Made by a program: the position numbers and the translations under genes. A stretch of 64,000 bases of DNA, from the NCBI GenBank assembly GCA_018829445.1, contig JAHJTV010000086.1, forward strand, positions 42,443-106,442. The letters are read 5' to 3'. This document shows positions 35,537-45,155 of this stretch, in pieces; the stretch's first letter is position 1; every line of letters begins with the position of its first letter. Under the pieces are notes generated by a model. That model saw only the letters and a program-made list of their open reading frames with translations. It made no database searches and was not told the DNA's origin. The DNA comes from a bacterium (GTDB lineage Bacteria > SAR324 > XYD2-FULL-50-16).

Positions 35537-36799
35537 ATGATACGATTTCAACTCCTTTATCAGGGTTGAGAAAAATACTTTTATGATGACAATGGTCGGG
35601 ATCGCAAACAGCATGCCAGCCACTCCCATGATGATAGATCCTCCCAAAACTCCGAAAACAACGACAAGCGGATGAAGGCTGACGGCGCTGCCTAAAACAA
35701 TCGGTTGAAAAACAGAGTTGTCCAGGGCCTGAACTATTGCAACCGATATTAATATCCAGATCACAATGTCATCGGGATTAATAAATGGTAACACCGGCTG
35801 CATGTTTTCCGCTATTAACGCATACAGGACTCCCACAATCAACCCGATGGCAGGGCCGAGAAAAGGGATGGCATTGGCGAGACCGGCTATGAATCCGATA
35901 ATAAGTGCCCATTGAATATCGATTCCAATCATAAACAGGCATACACAAAAACTTATTCCCACCAGAGAACACTCAAGCATTGTCCCTCGCAAATATTTAC
36001 CAATGGCTTCATCAATGTTATCTATAATAGTCAGGGCTAATTCAAAATATCGATTGGGAACCAGTGAAATCAGATTTTTCTTAATCTCACCCTTATCGAT
36101 CAAAAGAAACAGAAACACAAAAGGCGCTATCAACCAGGTTGAAATGATTTCACTGATTTCCGATAAAATCCCGGACTCGGTTTTCGGTTTGGGTTCCTTC
36201 TGGCCTTGCCTAAGTTCGTCAGTTTTCAGCTGTTCAATGACCTCTTTTATTTTTTTCCTTTTTTCGCGCTCCCTGTTACTAAGATGATAGGAATAGTATG
36301 TTTCCAGCAACGCGTCTTTCTCCCTGTTTTCCAGGTAATATTGTTCCAGTTGGGAGTGTTCGCTATTATCTAAAGACATTACACTGTTGATCTTCTTAAA
36401 CAATGGATCTATCTCCTGGGCAAAAACACCACCAATAAAACTTTTGTTCACCCCTATGTATTGGAGATATTTTTGATTCATCTTATATTGAACCCTGGCT
36501 CTCAACACCAGTTTCCCATTGGCATCCGGAATGATATCCCTGATCAGCTCCGTCACCATGGAAATTCCAACTACAAATGAAGCTAACAGCAAAACAAGAG
36601 CCAGCGCATCAGGAAATCCCTTTTGCTTCAATTTTCTCATCAGTGGTAGGCAGGCGTATGCCAATAATGCACCTACAACTGTCGGTAGGATCATCGTTCG
36701 CAATAACCAAAGAATGAAGGCAAAAATGATGAACGCCAGGGCTATTACAATTTGGTAGAATCGTTTGGAACGTTTTAATTTTTCTTCAACACTATTCAT
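35525..36799 (-). CDS. AI-2E family (PerM/YhhT-like) membrane transporter
   Basis: Polytopic inner-membrane protein of 424 residues. It shows two N-terminal helices (about 15-65), a charged cytoplasmic or periplasmic stretch (about 90-210, with KEPKPKTESG), then a C-terminal block of helices with the family-typical IGFIAGLANAIPFLGPAIGL followed by VGVLYALI, and VFGVLGGSIIMGVAGMLFAIP. The family includes AI-2 exporters and sodium/proton antiporters, so the substrate is not defined. It follows the TerB/cNMP-binding gene by 6 bases on the minus strand and is certainly cotranscribed with it. Confidence 0.88.
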   Translation of the reverse strand: MNSVEEKLKRSKRFYQIVIALAFIIFAFILWLLRTMILPTVVGALLAYACLPLMRKLKQKGFPDALALVLLLASFVVGISMVTELIRDIIPDANGKLVLRARVQYKMNQKYLQYIGVNKSFIGGVFAQEIDPLFKKINSVMSLDNSEHSQLEQYYLENREKDALLETYYSYHLSNREREKRKKIKEVIEQLKTDELRQGQKEPKPKTESGILSEISEIISTWLIAPFVFLFLLIDKGEIKKNLISLVPNRYFELALTIIDNIDEAIGKYLRGTMLECSLVGISFCVCLFMIGIDIQWALIIGFIAGLANAIPFLGPAIGLIVGVLYALIAENMQPVLPFINPDDIVIWILISVAIVQALDNSVFQPIVLGSAVSLHPLVVVFGVLGGSIIMGVAGMLFAIPTIVIIKVFFSTLIKELKSYHLIE

Positions 36800-36805
36800 A
36801 ACGGT

Positions 36806-38068
36806 TCACCGTTTCGACAATTGTTCGTTGGTGGCTTTAAGACGCTGACCGATGATCAGGGCCAGTTTTTTGATCACTTTGATGCCAATGGCGGGATACA
36901 TTTTTAGCAACTTATTGAATTCTGAACGAAAAAAGGCAATTACTTCGGTTGGTTCTGCAGCCTTTGCGGACGCTGACCGGGGGGAATTATCCAGCAGAGC
37001 CAGTTCGCCAAAAAAAGTACCTGATCCCAAAGTTGCTACGAGAGTTTCATCTTCAGCTGCATTTGTGAGGACAATGTTGACCATTCCTTTTCTGACAATA
37101 AACATGGCTGCACCGGGTTGATCCTTTCGAAAGAAGTATTCACCGGTATGGTACACCCGGTGATAGAGCATTTTAGAGACAACTTTTATCTCCCGCTTGG
37201 TGAGATGTTCAAACAAAGGTATCTTTTTCAGAATATCGATCGAACGAATATTTTTGTCATTATCATCGCTTTTAAATATATAGTTCCACAGGTTATTGAT
37301 CAAAAATGGTTTTGAACCCGGATCGTCTTCAGCCGTCAGATAGTTAGAAAAATCGTCCAGCTGTTTCTGCTCGTTTGGATGAATTTTATCATCGGCCATA
37401 ATTACTTTTCTGATGACACTCATTAATTCATCCCTGGTTTCTTCGTAGTTTATTTCAGGGAATACAAGGCATATCTCTTTTAAATTATTAGCGAAACGTC
37501 TATAAGAGAATTCATCCAGTTTGGGTTCAATCAGGGAAATGAACTTGTTGACAAAATCTGGATTATAACCCCATCTTCCTGAGAACAGTTTGACGATCAG
37601 GTTTCGCTCAATAGCGCTGAATTCACTGTCGGCGTATGCGATCTTTAAACAGGGGAAAATCAGAAACTCCAAAACCACCCAGGAGATCAATTCCAACAAA
37701 TTATTAACTTCAACCGGGCAAGCATTGGCAGCAAGCTTGTCCGGGTTCTTGATGACCGATTCAACATGGAATTCCTCTTTTTTTAAGGCATCCAGGCTTC
37801 CAGGGGTCCACCCTGTACTTCTGACAATTATCATCATGGTGAACGCCAACTGCCCCATTCCGTTTAATGATGATAAGATAGCGCCCAGGTGAAGCTTTTT
37901 GTTTTCAGACGGTTTATCGTCCAAAATAACTATCTTGGAAAAATCATTGTGAGTTTTTAACAGATCAAAAACGCTCTCACTAATCTGCAGATTATTTCGG
38001 AATCTATCAAAATCAAGCAGAATAGATTCTGTTTTAATGATTTGATTCAGTGTCAAGTCTGGTCTCAT
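36806..38068 (-). CDS. TerB-like / cyclic-nucleotide-binding protein
   Basis: Cytoplasmic protein of 420 residues. The N-terminal 120 residues are of unknown fold. A helical TerB-like region (about 120-245) has LKIAYADSEFSAIERNLIV and VIRKVIMADDKIHPNEQKQL, with the paired acidic residues typical of TerB. The C-terminal cNMP-binding fold (about 285-405) has LTKREIKVVSKMLYHRVYHT, GAAMFIVRKGMVNIV, and FFGELALLDNSPRSASAKA, which is the phosphate-binding cassette with Glu and Arg. No HTH follows, so it is not a CRP-type regulator. Tight linkage to the downstream permease suggests ligand control of transport. First gene of the two-gene unit. Confidence 0.83.
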   Translation of the reverse strand: MRPDLTLNQIIKTESILLDFDRFRNNLQISESVFDLLKTHNDFSKIVILDDKPSENKKLHLGAILSSLNGMGQLAFTMMIIVRSTGWTPGSLDALKKEEFHVESVIKNPDKLAANACPVEVNNLLELISWVVLEFLIFPCLKIAYADSEFSAIERNLIVKLFSGRWGYNPDFVNKFISLIEPKLDEFSYRRFANNLKEICLVFPEINYEETRDELMSVIRKVIMADDKIHPNEQKQLDDFSNYLTAEDDPGSKPFLINNLWNYIFKSDDNDKNIRSIDILKKIPLFEHLTKREIKVVSKMLYHRVYHTGEYFFRKDQPGAAMFIVRKGMVNIVLTNAAEDETLVATLGSGTFFGELALLDNSPRSASAKAAEPTEVIAFFRSEFNKLLKMYPAIGIKVIKKLALIIGQRLKATNEQLSKR

Positions 38069-38383
38069 TTGTTTTGACGGTGAAGAGTGGAAAGTCTGAT
38101 GTTCTTTTTATGTATACGGTGATATTTTGTACTATCCTACCGAAATGTCAAGATTTTGTATTTTTGATCGATTGTCCAATAACGATCACAGGCAATGTTT
38201 ATCATAGATGTCTTATGGTATTTTTATCAAGATGCCACAGCAGAATAAAATCCTTTCATCAGCAATCATAAAGTGCAATCTAACCTTATATTCCTGATCC
38301 GTTTAAATTAATCCCATTCTATAAACAAACTCTTACAACCTTCTATGTTGTTATTGCAGGTACATTGGGGAGCGGTTTTTCAC

Positions 38384-38412
38384 TTGCAAATCAGTGAACA
38401 TATGTTTACTAT
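38384..38412 (+). promoter_or_regulatory. Candidate promoter of imuA-imuB-dnaE2
   Basis: TTGCAA (38384-38389) and TACTAT (38407-38412) are 17 bases apart, each matching four of six consensus positions. The SOS-like palindrome fills most of the spacer and touches the -10 element, the expected position for repression by LexA. The ATG of imuA lies 52 bases further on. Confidence 0.5.
38394..38409. promoter_or_regulatory. LexA (SOS) box, GAAC-N4-GTTT type
   Basis: GTGAACATATGTTTAC is a 16-base palindrome with one mismatched pair (G against T at the third position from each end). The core GAAC-ATAT-GTTT is one base from the GAAC-N4-GTTC SOS box known from Gram-positive bacteria and some other phyla. 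It lies 55 bases before imuA, whose operon is SOS-controlled in other bacteria. Confidence 0.65.
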
Positions 38413-38464
38413 TGAGGTAATGATAACGGCCTCCCATTTTCAATCAAGCAAGAGATAAGAACAG

Positions 38465-39127
38465 ATGTTGCAGACTGATATTACAGATATTGATCAAATA
38501 AGAGCAGATCTTTCCAGGAAGTTTCCAGGCCTGATGACATCTGATTCGCCAGGCTGGGATCAATCGCCGAAGCTGGGATCTTGCATTCGGGAAATTGACG
38601 ATTTTCTGGGGGGAGGACTTCCTTTTAATGGTATCACGGAGTTCGGAATGCCCCTGGGAAAAGAGGGGAGAACGGTTCTATTAAAATTTCTGGTTAATGC
38701 AACCCGGGGATTACAAGCAAAACCGATATGGACGCTGTGGGTTTCTTCACATCAGGATTTTTCCGTTTTTCCCCCGGCCTGGTTCGCCAAGGGGGTTTCC
38801 CCGTCTCGGATGATTTTCTCCAGCGCTGCCTTTCCTGCACAAGAGTTAAAACGGGCAATTATCAATCCCCTGTTTAAGCTGATTGTACTGGATTCTCCCC
38901 AACGATTTACCAGGGAAGATTGTTTTTTTATCAATTCCCAGGCCCGGTTCAATCAGCAATTGGTGATATTGCTACGGAACTTTTTCTTGTCAAACAAATG
39001 TGGCAATGTCTGGGCAAAACTGAGATTTAATTGCTGGAAACAACATGCCCGCGGCAAGTTTATAATCAAAACCGTCAAAGGTCTGCCTCGCCGGCAGATC
39101 GTCGTTGATGAGGAGTCCTTGTCATGA
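38465..39127 (+). CDS. imuA: ImuA, RecA-like component of the inducible mutasome
   Basis: Accessory protein of damage-induced mutagenesis, working with ImuB and DnaE2. The 220 residues keep the RecA/ImuA-like start IREIDDFLGGGLPFNGITEF followed by GMPLGKEGRTVLLKFL in the place of the P-loop, but without a full GKT/GKS, so ATP binding is doubtful. The middle has IWTLWVSSHQDFSVFPPAWF and LIVLDSPQRFTREDCFFI. Sequence is very divergent from RecA, as usual for this family. Its stop overlaps the imuB start (ATGA, 39124-39127), giving translational coupling. It is the first gene after the SOS box. Confidence 0.82.
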   Translation: MLQTDITDIDQIRADLSRKFPGLMTSDSPGWDQSPKLGSCIREIDDFLGGGLPFNGITEFGMPLGKEGRTVLLKFLVNATRGLQAKPIWTLWVSSHQDFSVFPPAWFAKGVSPSRMIFSSAAFPAQELKRAIINPLFKLIVLDSPQRFTREDCFFINSQARFNQQLVILLRNFFLSNKCGNVWAKLRFNCWKQHARGKFIIKTVKGLPRRQIVVDEESLS

Positions 39128-40626
39128 ACCCTGTTCACCGGGAACAAGATCCCAAAATATTTATCGCTCTGGAAGCGGAACAGCCTGATCAGCAAATTCT
39201 CCAGTGCCTGACCACGGAAGTGATGCAGTGGACCGAAACCGTTTGGATCATGAACATCTCTCCCTATTATTCCTATTGGCTCAAACAATCCTGCAGAACA
39301 GGGAGCACCCCGATCAGTTTGTGGAGAAAGCTGTTTAATCATTTGTTGGGAGAGGAACCGAGAGAGGGACAATCCAAAGTTATTTCACTCTCCCCCGCCT
39401 ACAGGGCAGCTTGCGCCAGGAATCCCTGGTCCGCTGTTCTGCTGCTCAATGTGATGAGGAGGAGGGAGATCAATGGGTTAATCTCCCAGAACAGCAAATT
39501 CGGCGCTTCTTTGTTCAGGGAGATCTCCTGGGAAACGTGGTGGCAGGAGATAGAGAACAGTGAAACACTGTTCTCAAATGCTAAAATAAAGGGATTTAAA
39601 CGTCTAGGGTTCAAACAGCAGTGTAAACGGCTAAAGATGGCCAGTCCGCGTCTCGGGTTAAAATTTCCCCGGGATATGAGTATTTTGAATTACAACGGGG
39701 TCAAAAAGCGCTTTGGTGAAACACTGGCAAAAATCTGGGACTGGACCTACGGCGTTTCTCAAAATTCACGGGAGACTATTTATCAAACCGGCTTTCCCTG
39801 GCAGGCTTTTAAATTTAGCTCTCCACCCGTAGTTGAACGTCATCCGGATTATCCCCTTTTAGTCTGGGAGCAGTTTGTTCCTCTCCTGACAGAGGACTTT
39901 GACAAGCTTGCCCGTATCCGTCGAAACAGCGGTGAAAGGGTAATCCGCATCGACTGGAAACTCAGATTTGATGATATGAGATGCCTGGAGATACCGATCT
40001 GTTTCAGAAATCCTCATAACCTGCAGAAAGAGGTGGGAGAGCATCATACAGCCCTGCTCCAGGCAAATTACGGATTTATTGAATTGATGAATGAGAAATT
40101 TCCAGCCGATCCTCAAAATGGATCAAACGATTTGATGCCCACCGTTTTGGGATGGAAGCTTGAAATATTTGCCAGCCTCTGTCTGCCGGACATTGTACTC
40201 GACATCTTCGGTGAATCACAAGAGAAAGATACGGAACTTGAGATTCTGCATAAACTGGAGAATGAGCTTCCGGTAAGTATCAGCCGGTACATACCTAAAA
40301 ATGACTGGTTACCGGAAGATTCTTTTTTTGAAGAGCATTTCCAGGAGGAGGAGGTTGTCGTGCCCGACTCTGAAATCAATCGCTCCCTTGAGGCTGTAGC
40401 AGAAAGCAGGCCGCTCTATATCCGTCGTAACCCGTTAGCGATCCGGGCCATTAATCAGCCCCGGGTGAAAGATTTTCTGGAAAGCACCATGACCAAATGG
40501 TGGAAGGAGGAGAAACATCCCGGCAAAGAGCGGCATTATTTTAAACATATCGACCCGGAAGGCAATTCAACCTGGGTATTTCAGGATACTGCAGGAAATT
40601 GGTATCAACATGGCATTTTCGGTTAA
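39124..40626 (+). CDS. imuB: ImuB, inactive Y-family polymerase-like protein
   Basis: Adaptor that recruits DnaE2 to damaged DNA. The 500 residues are a divergent ImuB. The N-terminal palm is barely recognisable and shows no Asp/Glu polymerase triad. A helical little-finger-like region lies at about 255-400. The C-terminus is the most conserved part: ESRPLYIRRNPLAI, MTKWWKEEKHPGKERHYF, and STWVFQDTAGNWYQHGIFG, the tail seen in ImuB proteins. I identify it mainly by this tail and by the imuA-imuB-dnaE2 order. It overlaps imuA by 4 bases and dnaE2 by 17 bases. Confidence 0.78.
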   Translation: MNPVHREQDPKIFIALEAEQPDQQILQCLTTEVMQWTETVWIMNISPYYSYWLKQSCRTGSTPISLWRKLFNHLLGEEPREGQSKVISLSPAYRAACARNPWSAVLLLNVMRRREINGLISQNSKFGASLFREISWETWWQEIENSETLFSNAKIKGFKRLGFKQQCKRLKMASPRLGLKFPRDMSILNYNGVKKRFGETLAKIWDWTYGVSQNSRETIYQTGFPWQAFKFSSPPVVERHPDYPLLVWEQFVPLLTEDFDKLARIRRNSGERVIRIDWKLRFDDMRCLEIPICFRNPHNLQKEVGEHHTALLQANYGFIELMNEKFPADPQNGSNDLMPTVLGWKLEIFASLCLPDIVLDIFGESQEKDTELEILHKLENELPVSISRYIPKNDWLPEDSFFEEHFQEEEVVVPDSEINRSLEAVAESRPLYIRRNPLAIRAINQPRVKDFLESTMTKWWKEEKHPGKERHYFKHIDPEGNSTWVFQDTAGNWYQHGIFG

Positions 40627-43600
40627 CAGTTGGATCGAATGGATCTGTCACACAAATTTCTCCTTTCTGCTGGGGGCTTCCCATCCCCACGAGCTGGTGA
40701 GCCGCGCCGTCCAGTTCGGTTACCGGGGACTCGGTATTTGCGATTATGATGGGGTTTATGGTATTGCCCGTGCTTATCGTGAATTAAAGGAATTAAAGGA
40801 ATTCAAGGAAAAGGACTCAGCCTTGTCCCTGAAACTGCTTTATGGCGCCGAGATTCATCTTGAACGGGATCACGACCTGCCGGTATATGTCCAGAACACT
40901 ATTATCCTCTATGCCCGGACTCACAAAGGATATTTTAATCTCTGCCGCTTGCTGACGTACAGTCATCGTGACGGAAAAGAGAAGGCCAACATCCCCCTTG
41001 ACTACTTGCTGTCCGCAGTGGTGGATGACCTGGTTGCCATTCAACCCATGCGGGGACTTATACGCAGAAAAGAGGGAGATAATACTCAATACCTGCAAAA
41101 TCATTTCGGTCAGCTTAAAGATCATTTTGGTTCAAATCTGTACCTTGCTGTCAGCCGACATCTAAGCAAAGCCGAGGATAAATGGATACAACCGACGCAA
41201 AAGCTGGCAAACACCCTGGATCTTCGCACCCTGGTTGCTCAGGATGTCTTTTTTGCCACCGCCCGGGACAAGGATATCAGCGATCTTCTCCATGGTATTC
41301 GCCACAACAAAACACTGGACGAAATCCCGGAGCAGTTTTTTGTTAACAGCAAACGCTGTCTGCACTCTTTTTCTTCCCTGCAGAAAATCTACTCTGCTAT
41401 TCCCGGCATAAAAGAGATGTGCAATAACTCGCTGGAGCTCGGCGAGACCTTTAATTTTGATTTGAATGAACTGACCTATCACTATCCCAAGGAGATGATC
41501 CCTGAAGGATTCGCCCCCCAGCAGTACCTGGAGCATCTTGTCTGGGAATCAGCTCACAAGCAGTTCGGTAAATCCATTCCCGGTAAGATCGTCAACCTGC
41601 TCCAACATGAGCTGTCACTGGTCAACACACTCAACTTCGCTGATTATTTCCTGACGGTCTGGGATATTGTTCGCTGGGCCCGTTCGCAGGATATTCTCTG
41701 CCAGGGGAGGGGCAGTGCAGCTAACAGTGCCATCTGCTATATTCTGGGGATCACTGCCATTAATCCGGACAAATTCGATCTGCTGTTTGAGAGATTTATC
41801 TCCGTAGAGCGGGGAGATCCTCCCGATATTGATGTTGACTTTGAGAACGGTCGCCGGGAAGAGGTGATCCAGTATATCTACAATCGCTATGGCAGGGAAA
41901 AAGCAGCCATGATCTGCAATGTGATTACCTTCAAGTCCAGGGGAGCCATGCGTTTTACCGGGAAAGCGCTGGGGGTTCCTACCCAGGTGATCGACCGGGC
42001 ATCAAAATTAAGAGGTAGTTTTAACTTTCGGGGAGTCAGTATTACAGATACCATTCTCGGGGTACGAGAAGAGTTTGAGTCGGAAGCTCAAGCCCCGGTA
42101 CTCAGCGATCACACTTGGAGATTATGGGCAGACCTCTCCGAAAGGATTTTGTATTTTCCCAAATACCTGGGAATCCATTCCGGAGGATTTATGTTGGCTG
42201 AAAAGGATATCGACTGGCTGGTTCCCCAGGAACCGGCGACCATGGATGGCCGGACGGTCATTCAATGGTGTAAGGAGGATATTGAAGCCCTCGGTTTTTT
42301 TAAAATTGATATTCTCGCCCTGGGAATGTTAACAGCTATCAGAAAGTGTCTGGAGCTTTTGAAAACTCACTATGACTTCCCTTTGACCCTGGATACCATT
42401 CCTCAGGACGATGAAGAAACCTACGCCATGATCAGGCGGGCTGAAACAACGGGGGTTTTTCAAATTGAATCCACAGCTCAGAAATCAAGTCTTCCCTCGT
42501 TACAGCCTATGAATTTCTACGATCTTGTTGTGCAGGTGGCAATTATTCGACCCGGTCCTATTCTGGCAGGCGTCAAACACCCCTACCTCAGGCGGAGAAA
42601 CGGTCTGGAACCGGTCACCTATGCACATCCCAAGCTGGAACCGATTCTCAAAAGAACCTATGGCACCATTATCTTTCAGGAACAGCTAATGCGGGTTGCC
42701 ATGGCTATAGGCAATTTCACCCCCGGTGAAGCCAACGAGATCAGAAAAAACATCGGTTCATTCAGCTCCAATGGGAAAATAGGAAAATGGGTGGGAAAAC
42801 TTACCCAGGGAATGGTTGATAACGGGATCAGCGAAGAGTTTATCAGGGAGGTGATTCAGCAAATCAAGGGATTTTCCAGCTACGGGTTTCCCGAATCCCA
42901 TGCTGCTTCGTTTGCCTTGTTGGCTTATGACTCTTCCTACCTCAAGTGCCATTACCCCGGAGCCTTTTTTACGGCGCTGTTAAGTTCACAACCCATGGGT
43001 TTTTACCAGCCGGATACCCTGATAAAAACAGCTCGGCTTTGTGGTGTAACAATTTTGCCCGTTTGTGTGCTGCAATCGGAATGGGATACAATTCTAGAGC
43101 CTGTCAGATCCGAAAAGACGCCTCCGGAGTATGCTATGCGATTAGGCTTTCGCCTGATTGCCGGTATCAGTGAAAGCGGTATAAAACGCATGTTGGAGAG
43201 AAGAAACAGGAGCGGAAAATGGAGATCCATATCAGCCTTTATTGATGACACCTCCCTTTCCAGGACGGATCTGACAACGCTGGCAGCGGCCAATGCATTC
43301 CGGGTATTCGGTGTCGACAGGAAAACAGCTATCTGGTTGGCTGAAGCATCTCCCTTTCCCAAGGAGGAATTCCTGCCCGGTTATCCCGAACCGTTTACAC
43401 CTGTAGTAAAGGAAGAGGAGGAGCCGGTGGCTTTTCCGATTGAAAACGAAATTGAGGCCGTAGAATCCGATTACCGGGCAACCGGTACATCCTTGGGAAG
43501 ACATCTTACTCAGTTGATCCGGGAACAGGCCTGGGTCTACCAGATCCCTGTTGAGGAGATTGTAACCTCCAACCGTCTGCTGGAGAATCAACCCGGAAGA

Positions 43601-43927
43601 TTTATTGCCGTTTTCGGCATGATACAGGTCAGGCAATCCCCCGGCACTGCCCGTAAGATGTTATTTGTCACCCTGGAAGATGAATATGGTACCATTCCGA
43701 TTGTCATCAGACCCCGTATTTATGCACAATACAATCACCTGATTGAGGGGCAGGCTTTTTTATGTGTGCTCGGTAAGCTGCAAGTGGACAATAACGCCGT
43801 ATCCCTACTTGTTTCGCAGGTTTTCAGTCCATTGCTGAAAAAAGCGGATGTTATTCAGGTTGAAAAAAAGATACGATATCAGCAGATTACTTCAGGAGAC
43901 CACAGAAAGATCAGGAATTATATGTAA
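40610..43927 (+). CDS. dnaE2: Error-prone DNA polymerase III alpha subunit DnaE2
   Basis: Translesion polymerase of the ImuB/DnaE2 mutasome. The 1105 residues begin with a PHP domain (TNFSFLLGASHPHELVSRAV, then GICDYDGVYGIARAYREL). The C-family palm has LCQGRGSAANSAICYILG and the catalytic carboxylates in GDPPDIDVDFENGRR (about 402-414). The fingers include VFQIESTAQKSSLPSL, FQEQLMRVAMAI and SSYGFPESHAASFALLAY, which carry the DnaE2-typical wording. A C-terminal OB fold (about 985-1075) closes the protein. It lacks the long tau-binding tail of replicative DnaE. The start overlaps imuB, and the gene converges on lptF with 36 bases between stops. Confidence 0.96.
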   Translation: MAFSVNSWIEWICHTNFSFLLGASHPHELVSRAVQFGYRGLGICDYDGVYGIARAYRELKELKEFKEKDSALSLKLLYGAEIHLERDHDLPVYVQNTIILYARTHKGYFNLCRLLTYSHRDGKEKANIPLDYLLSAVVDDLVAIQPMRGLIRRKEGDNTQYLQNHFGQLKDHFGSNLYLAVSRHLSKAEDKWIQPTQKLANTLDLRTLVAQDVFFATARDKDISDLLHGIRHNKTLDEIPEQFFVNSKRCLHSFSSLQKIYSAIPGIKEMCNNSLELGETFNFDLNELTYHYPKEMIPEGFAPQQYLEHLVWESAHKQFGKSIPGKIVNLLQHELSLVNTLNFADYFLTVWDIVRWARSQDILCQGRGSAANSAICYILGITAINPDKFDLLFERFISVERGDPPDIDVDFENGRREEVIQYIYNRYGREKAAMICNVITFKSRGAMRFTGKALGVPTQVIDRASKLRGSFNFRGVSITDTILGVREEFESEAQAPVLSDHTWRLWADLSERILYFPKYLGIHSGGFMLAEKDIDWLVPQEPATMDGRTVIQWCKEDIEALGFFKIDILALGMLTAIRKCLELLKTHYDFPLTLDTIPQDDEETYAMIRRAETTGVFQIESTAQKSSLPSLQPMNFYDLVVQVAIIRPGPILAGVKHPYLRRRNGLEPVTYAHPKLEPILKRTYGTIIFQEQLMRVAMAIGNFTPGEANEIRKNIGSFSSNGKIGKWVGKLTQGMVDNGISEEFIREVIQQIKGFSSYGFPESHAASFALLAYDSSYLKCHYPGAFFTALLSSQPMGFYQPDTLIKTARLCGVTILPVCVLQSEWDTILEPVRSEKTPPEYAMRLGFRLIAGISESGIKRMLERRNRSGKWRSISAFIDDTSLSRTDLTTLAAANAFRVFGVDRKTAIWLAEASPFPKEEFLPGYPEPFTPVVKEEEEPVAFPIENEIEAVESDYRATGTSLGRHLTQLIREQAWVYQIPVEEIVTSNRLLENQPGRFIAVFGMIQVRQSPGTARKMLFVTLEDEYGTIPIVIRPRIYAQYNHLIEGQAFLCVLGKLQVDNNAVSLLVSQVFSPLLKKADVIQVEKKIRYQQITSGDHRKIRNYM

Positions 43928-43963
43928 TGGAGGCAGGTCGAAGGAAAGATCTATCGCTTTGCT

Positions 43964-45130
43964 TTAAGATATTTTCTTTTTTCTCTGCTCCAAAAAATAT
44001 TGGAAGATTGAATCTATATTCAGGTTTATCTTCAGGTATTTCACCAATCCGTTGGCAATGATAAAAACCAGTGCCAGATACAAAACCGGCGGACTGGTTT
44101 CCCCTTTTGATAACAGGTTTCTGATATGGGCATAGATAAGAAAGTATACCAATAAAACCGTTATCATGTAGACAATATTACCGGCTTTTGGACTTCTTGG
44201 ATTATAAATTCCCATGGGTAAGGCGAAGATGGCAAAGCAAAGACATGCAAGTGCGGCCACAATTCGTCCGTGAAACTCCTCCCGATATTGAAAATAGTCG
44301 GAAGAATTTTTCGGGACTTTATTCATCACAGCCACCAGTTCATTGATGCTTAACTCCGTATCCAGCTGCTTTTCACCCGGACCCTGTTCCTTCTTGAACC
44401 GATGAGGAATGTTCTTACGCTCGCTTTTGGGCGGAACCAGGGAATAATCTAACTGATCAAATTCGACTATTCTGTATCCATCGTCTTCCAAGACCGTATG
44501 TATTTTTCCTTCATGCAAGCGGAAGACGATCTTATGATTTTTTTCATCCAGGTAGATTTTACCGGTTTTTGCTTCAATTACCCCGCTGTTTCGGTCGGAT
44601 TTCCAGTCTGAAATAAATATTCCCTCAAACAGTTCTCCCTTTTTTCCAAAAATATAGATCAATTTTTGTCCAAAGAAGTTATTGATCTGTCCCACCTGCA
44701 GATTTAATCGGGTCTGTTTTTTTAACAGGTTAAACTTCAATTCCGCCATATTTTTAACACCGATCGGGCTGAGATAAAATGACTGCAGCATCACAAACAG
44801 TGCAACAACAGAGGCGACCATTAAAACGGGTCTGAAGAAGAAGGATAAGGATACCCCGGATGCTCTCATTACGATCAATTCGGAATCACTGGATAAACGG
44901 CTGATTCCCGCATAAATACCGATTAGCAAGCTGACGGGGACGGAAATCATCAGAACCGGTGGGAGTGAAAAAAGGATCATTTTTGCGATCACATTCAACT
45001 CAACACCCGTTGATTGCAGAAAGGGTATAAATTCAAATAGCTGATTCATCATTAAAACGGTTGATATCACTCCCGTACTCAGAAGCATGGGGAATATCAA
45101 CTCTTTAACGATATAAAAGTACAATAACAC
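43964..45130 (-). CDS. LPS export permease, LptF/LptG family
   Basis: Inner-membrane permease of the Lpt machine that moves LPS to the outer membrane. The 388 residues show the YjgP/YjgQ layout: a first helix (IVKELIFPMLLSTGVISTV), two more with FSLPPVLMISVPVSLLIGI and SDSELIVMRASGVS, a large periplasmic beta-jellyroll (about 120-265), and three C-terminal helices starting at ACLCFAIFALPMGIYNPRS. Only one of the LptF/LptG pair is here; I cannot say which. It is the last gene of the minus-strand operon, 25 bases after the GT39/83 glycosyltransferase gene, matching a role in LPS maturation and export. Confidence 0.92.
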   Translation of the reverse strand: MLLYFYIVKELIFPMLLSTGVISTVLMMNQLFEFIPFLQSTGVELNVIAKMILFSLPPVLMISVPVSLLIGIYAGISRLSSDSELIVMRASGVSLSFFFRPVLMVASVVALFVMLQSFYLSPIGVKNMAELKFNLLKKQTRLNLQVGQINNFFGQKLIYIFGKKGELFEGIFISDWKSDRNSGVIEAKTGKIYLDEKNHKIVFRLHEGKIHTVLEDDGYRIVEFDQLDYSLVPPKSERKNIPHRFKKEQGPGEKQLDTELSINELVAVMNKVPKNSSDYFQYREEFHGRIVAALACLCFAIFALPMGIYNPRSPKAGNIVYMITVLLVYFLIYAHIRNLLSKGETSPPVLYLALVFIIANGLVKYLKINLNIDSIFQYFLEQRKKKIS

Positions 45131-45155
45131 TATTCCAGTTATCTCCTGAAATCAT

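Larger units (their letters stand above)
38069..38464. other. 396-base divergent region with imuA promoter and SOS box
   Basis: Separates the TerB/cNMP gene (minus) from imuA (plus). No gene is supported. Its right end holds the promoter and LexA-type palindrome annotated separately; the left part must contain the minus-strand promoter, which I could not locate. Confidence 0.6.
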
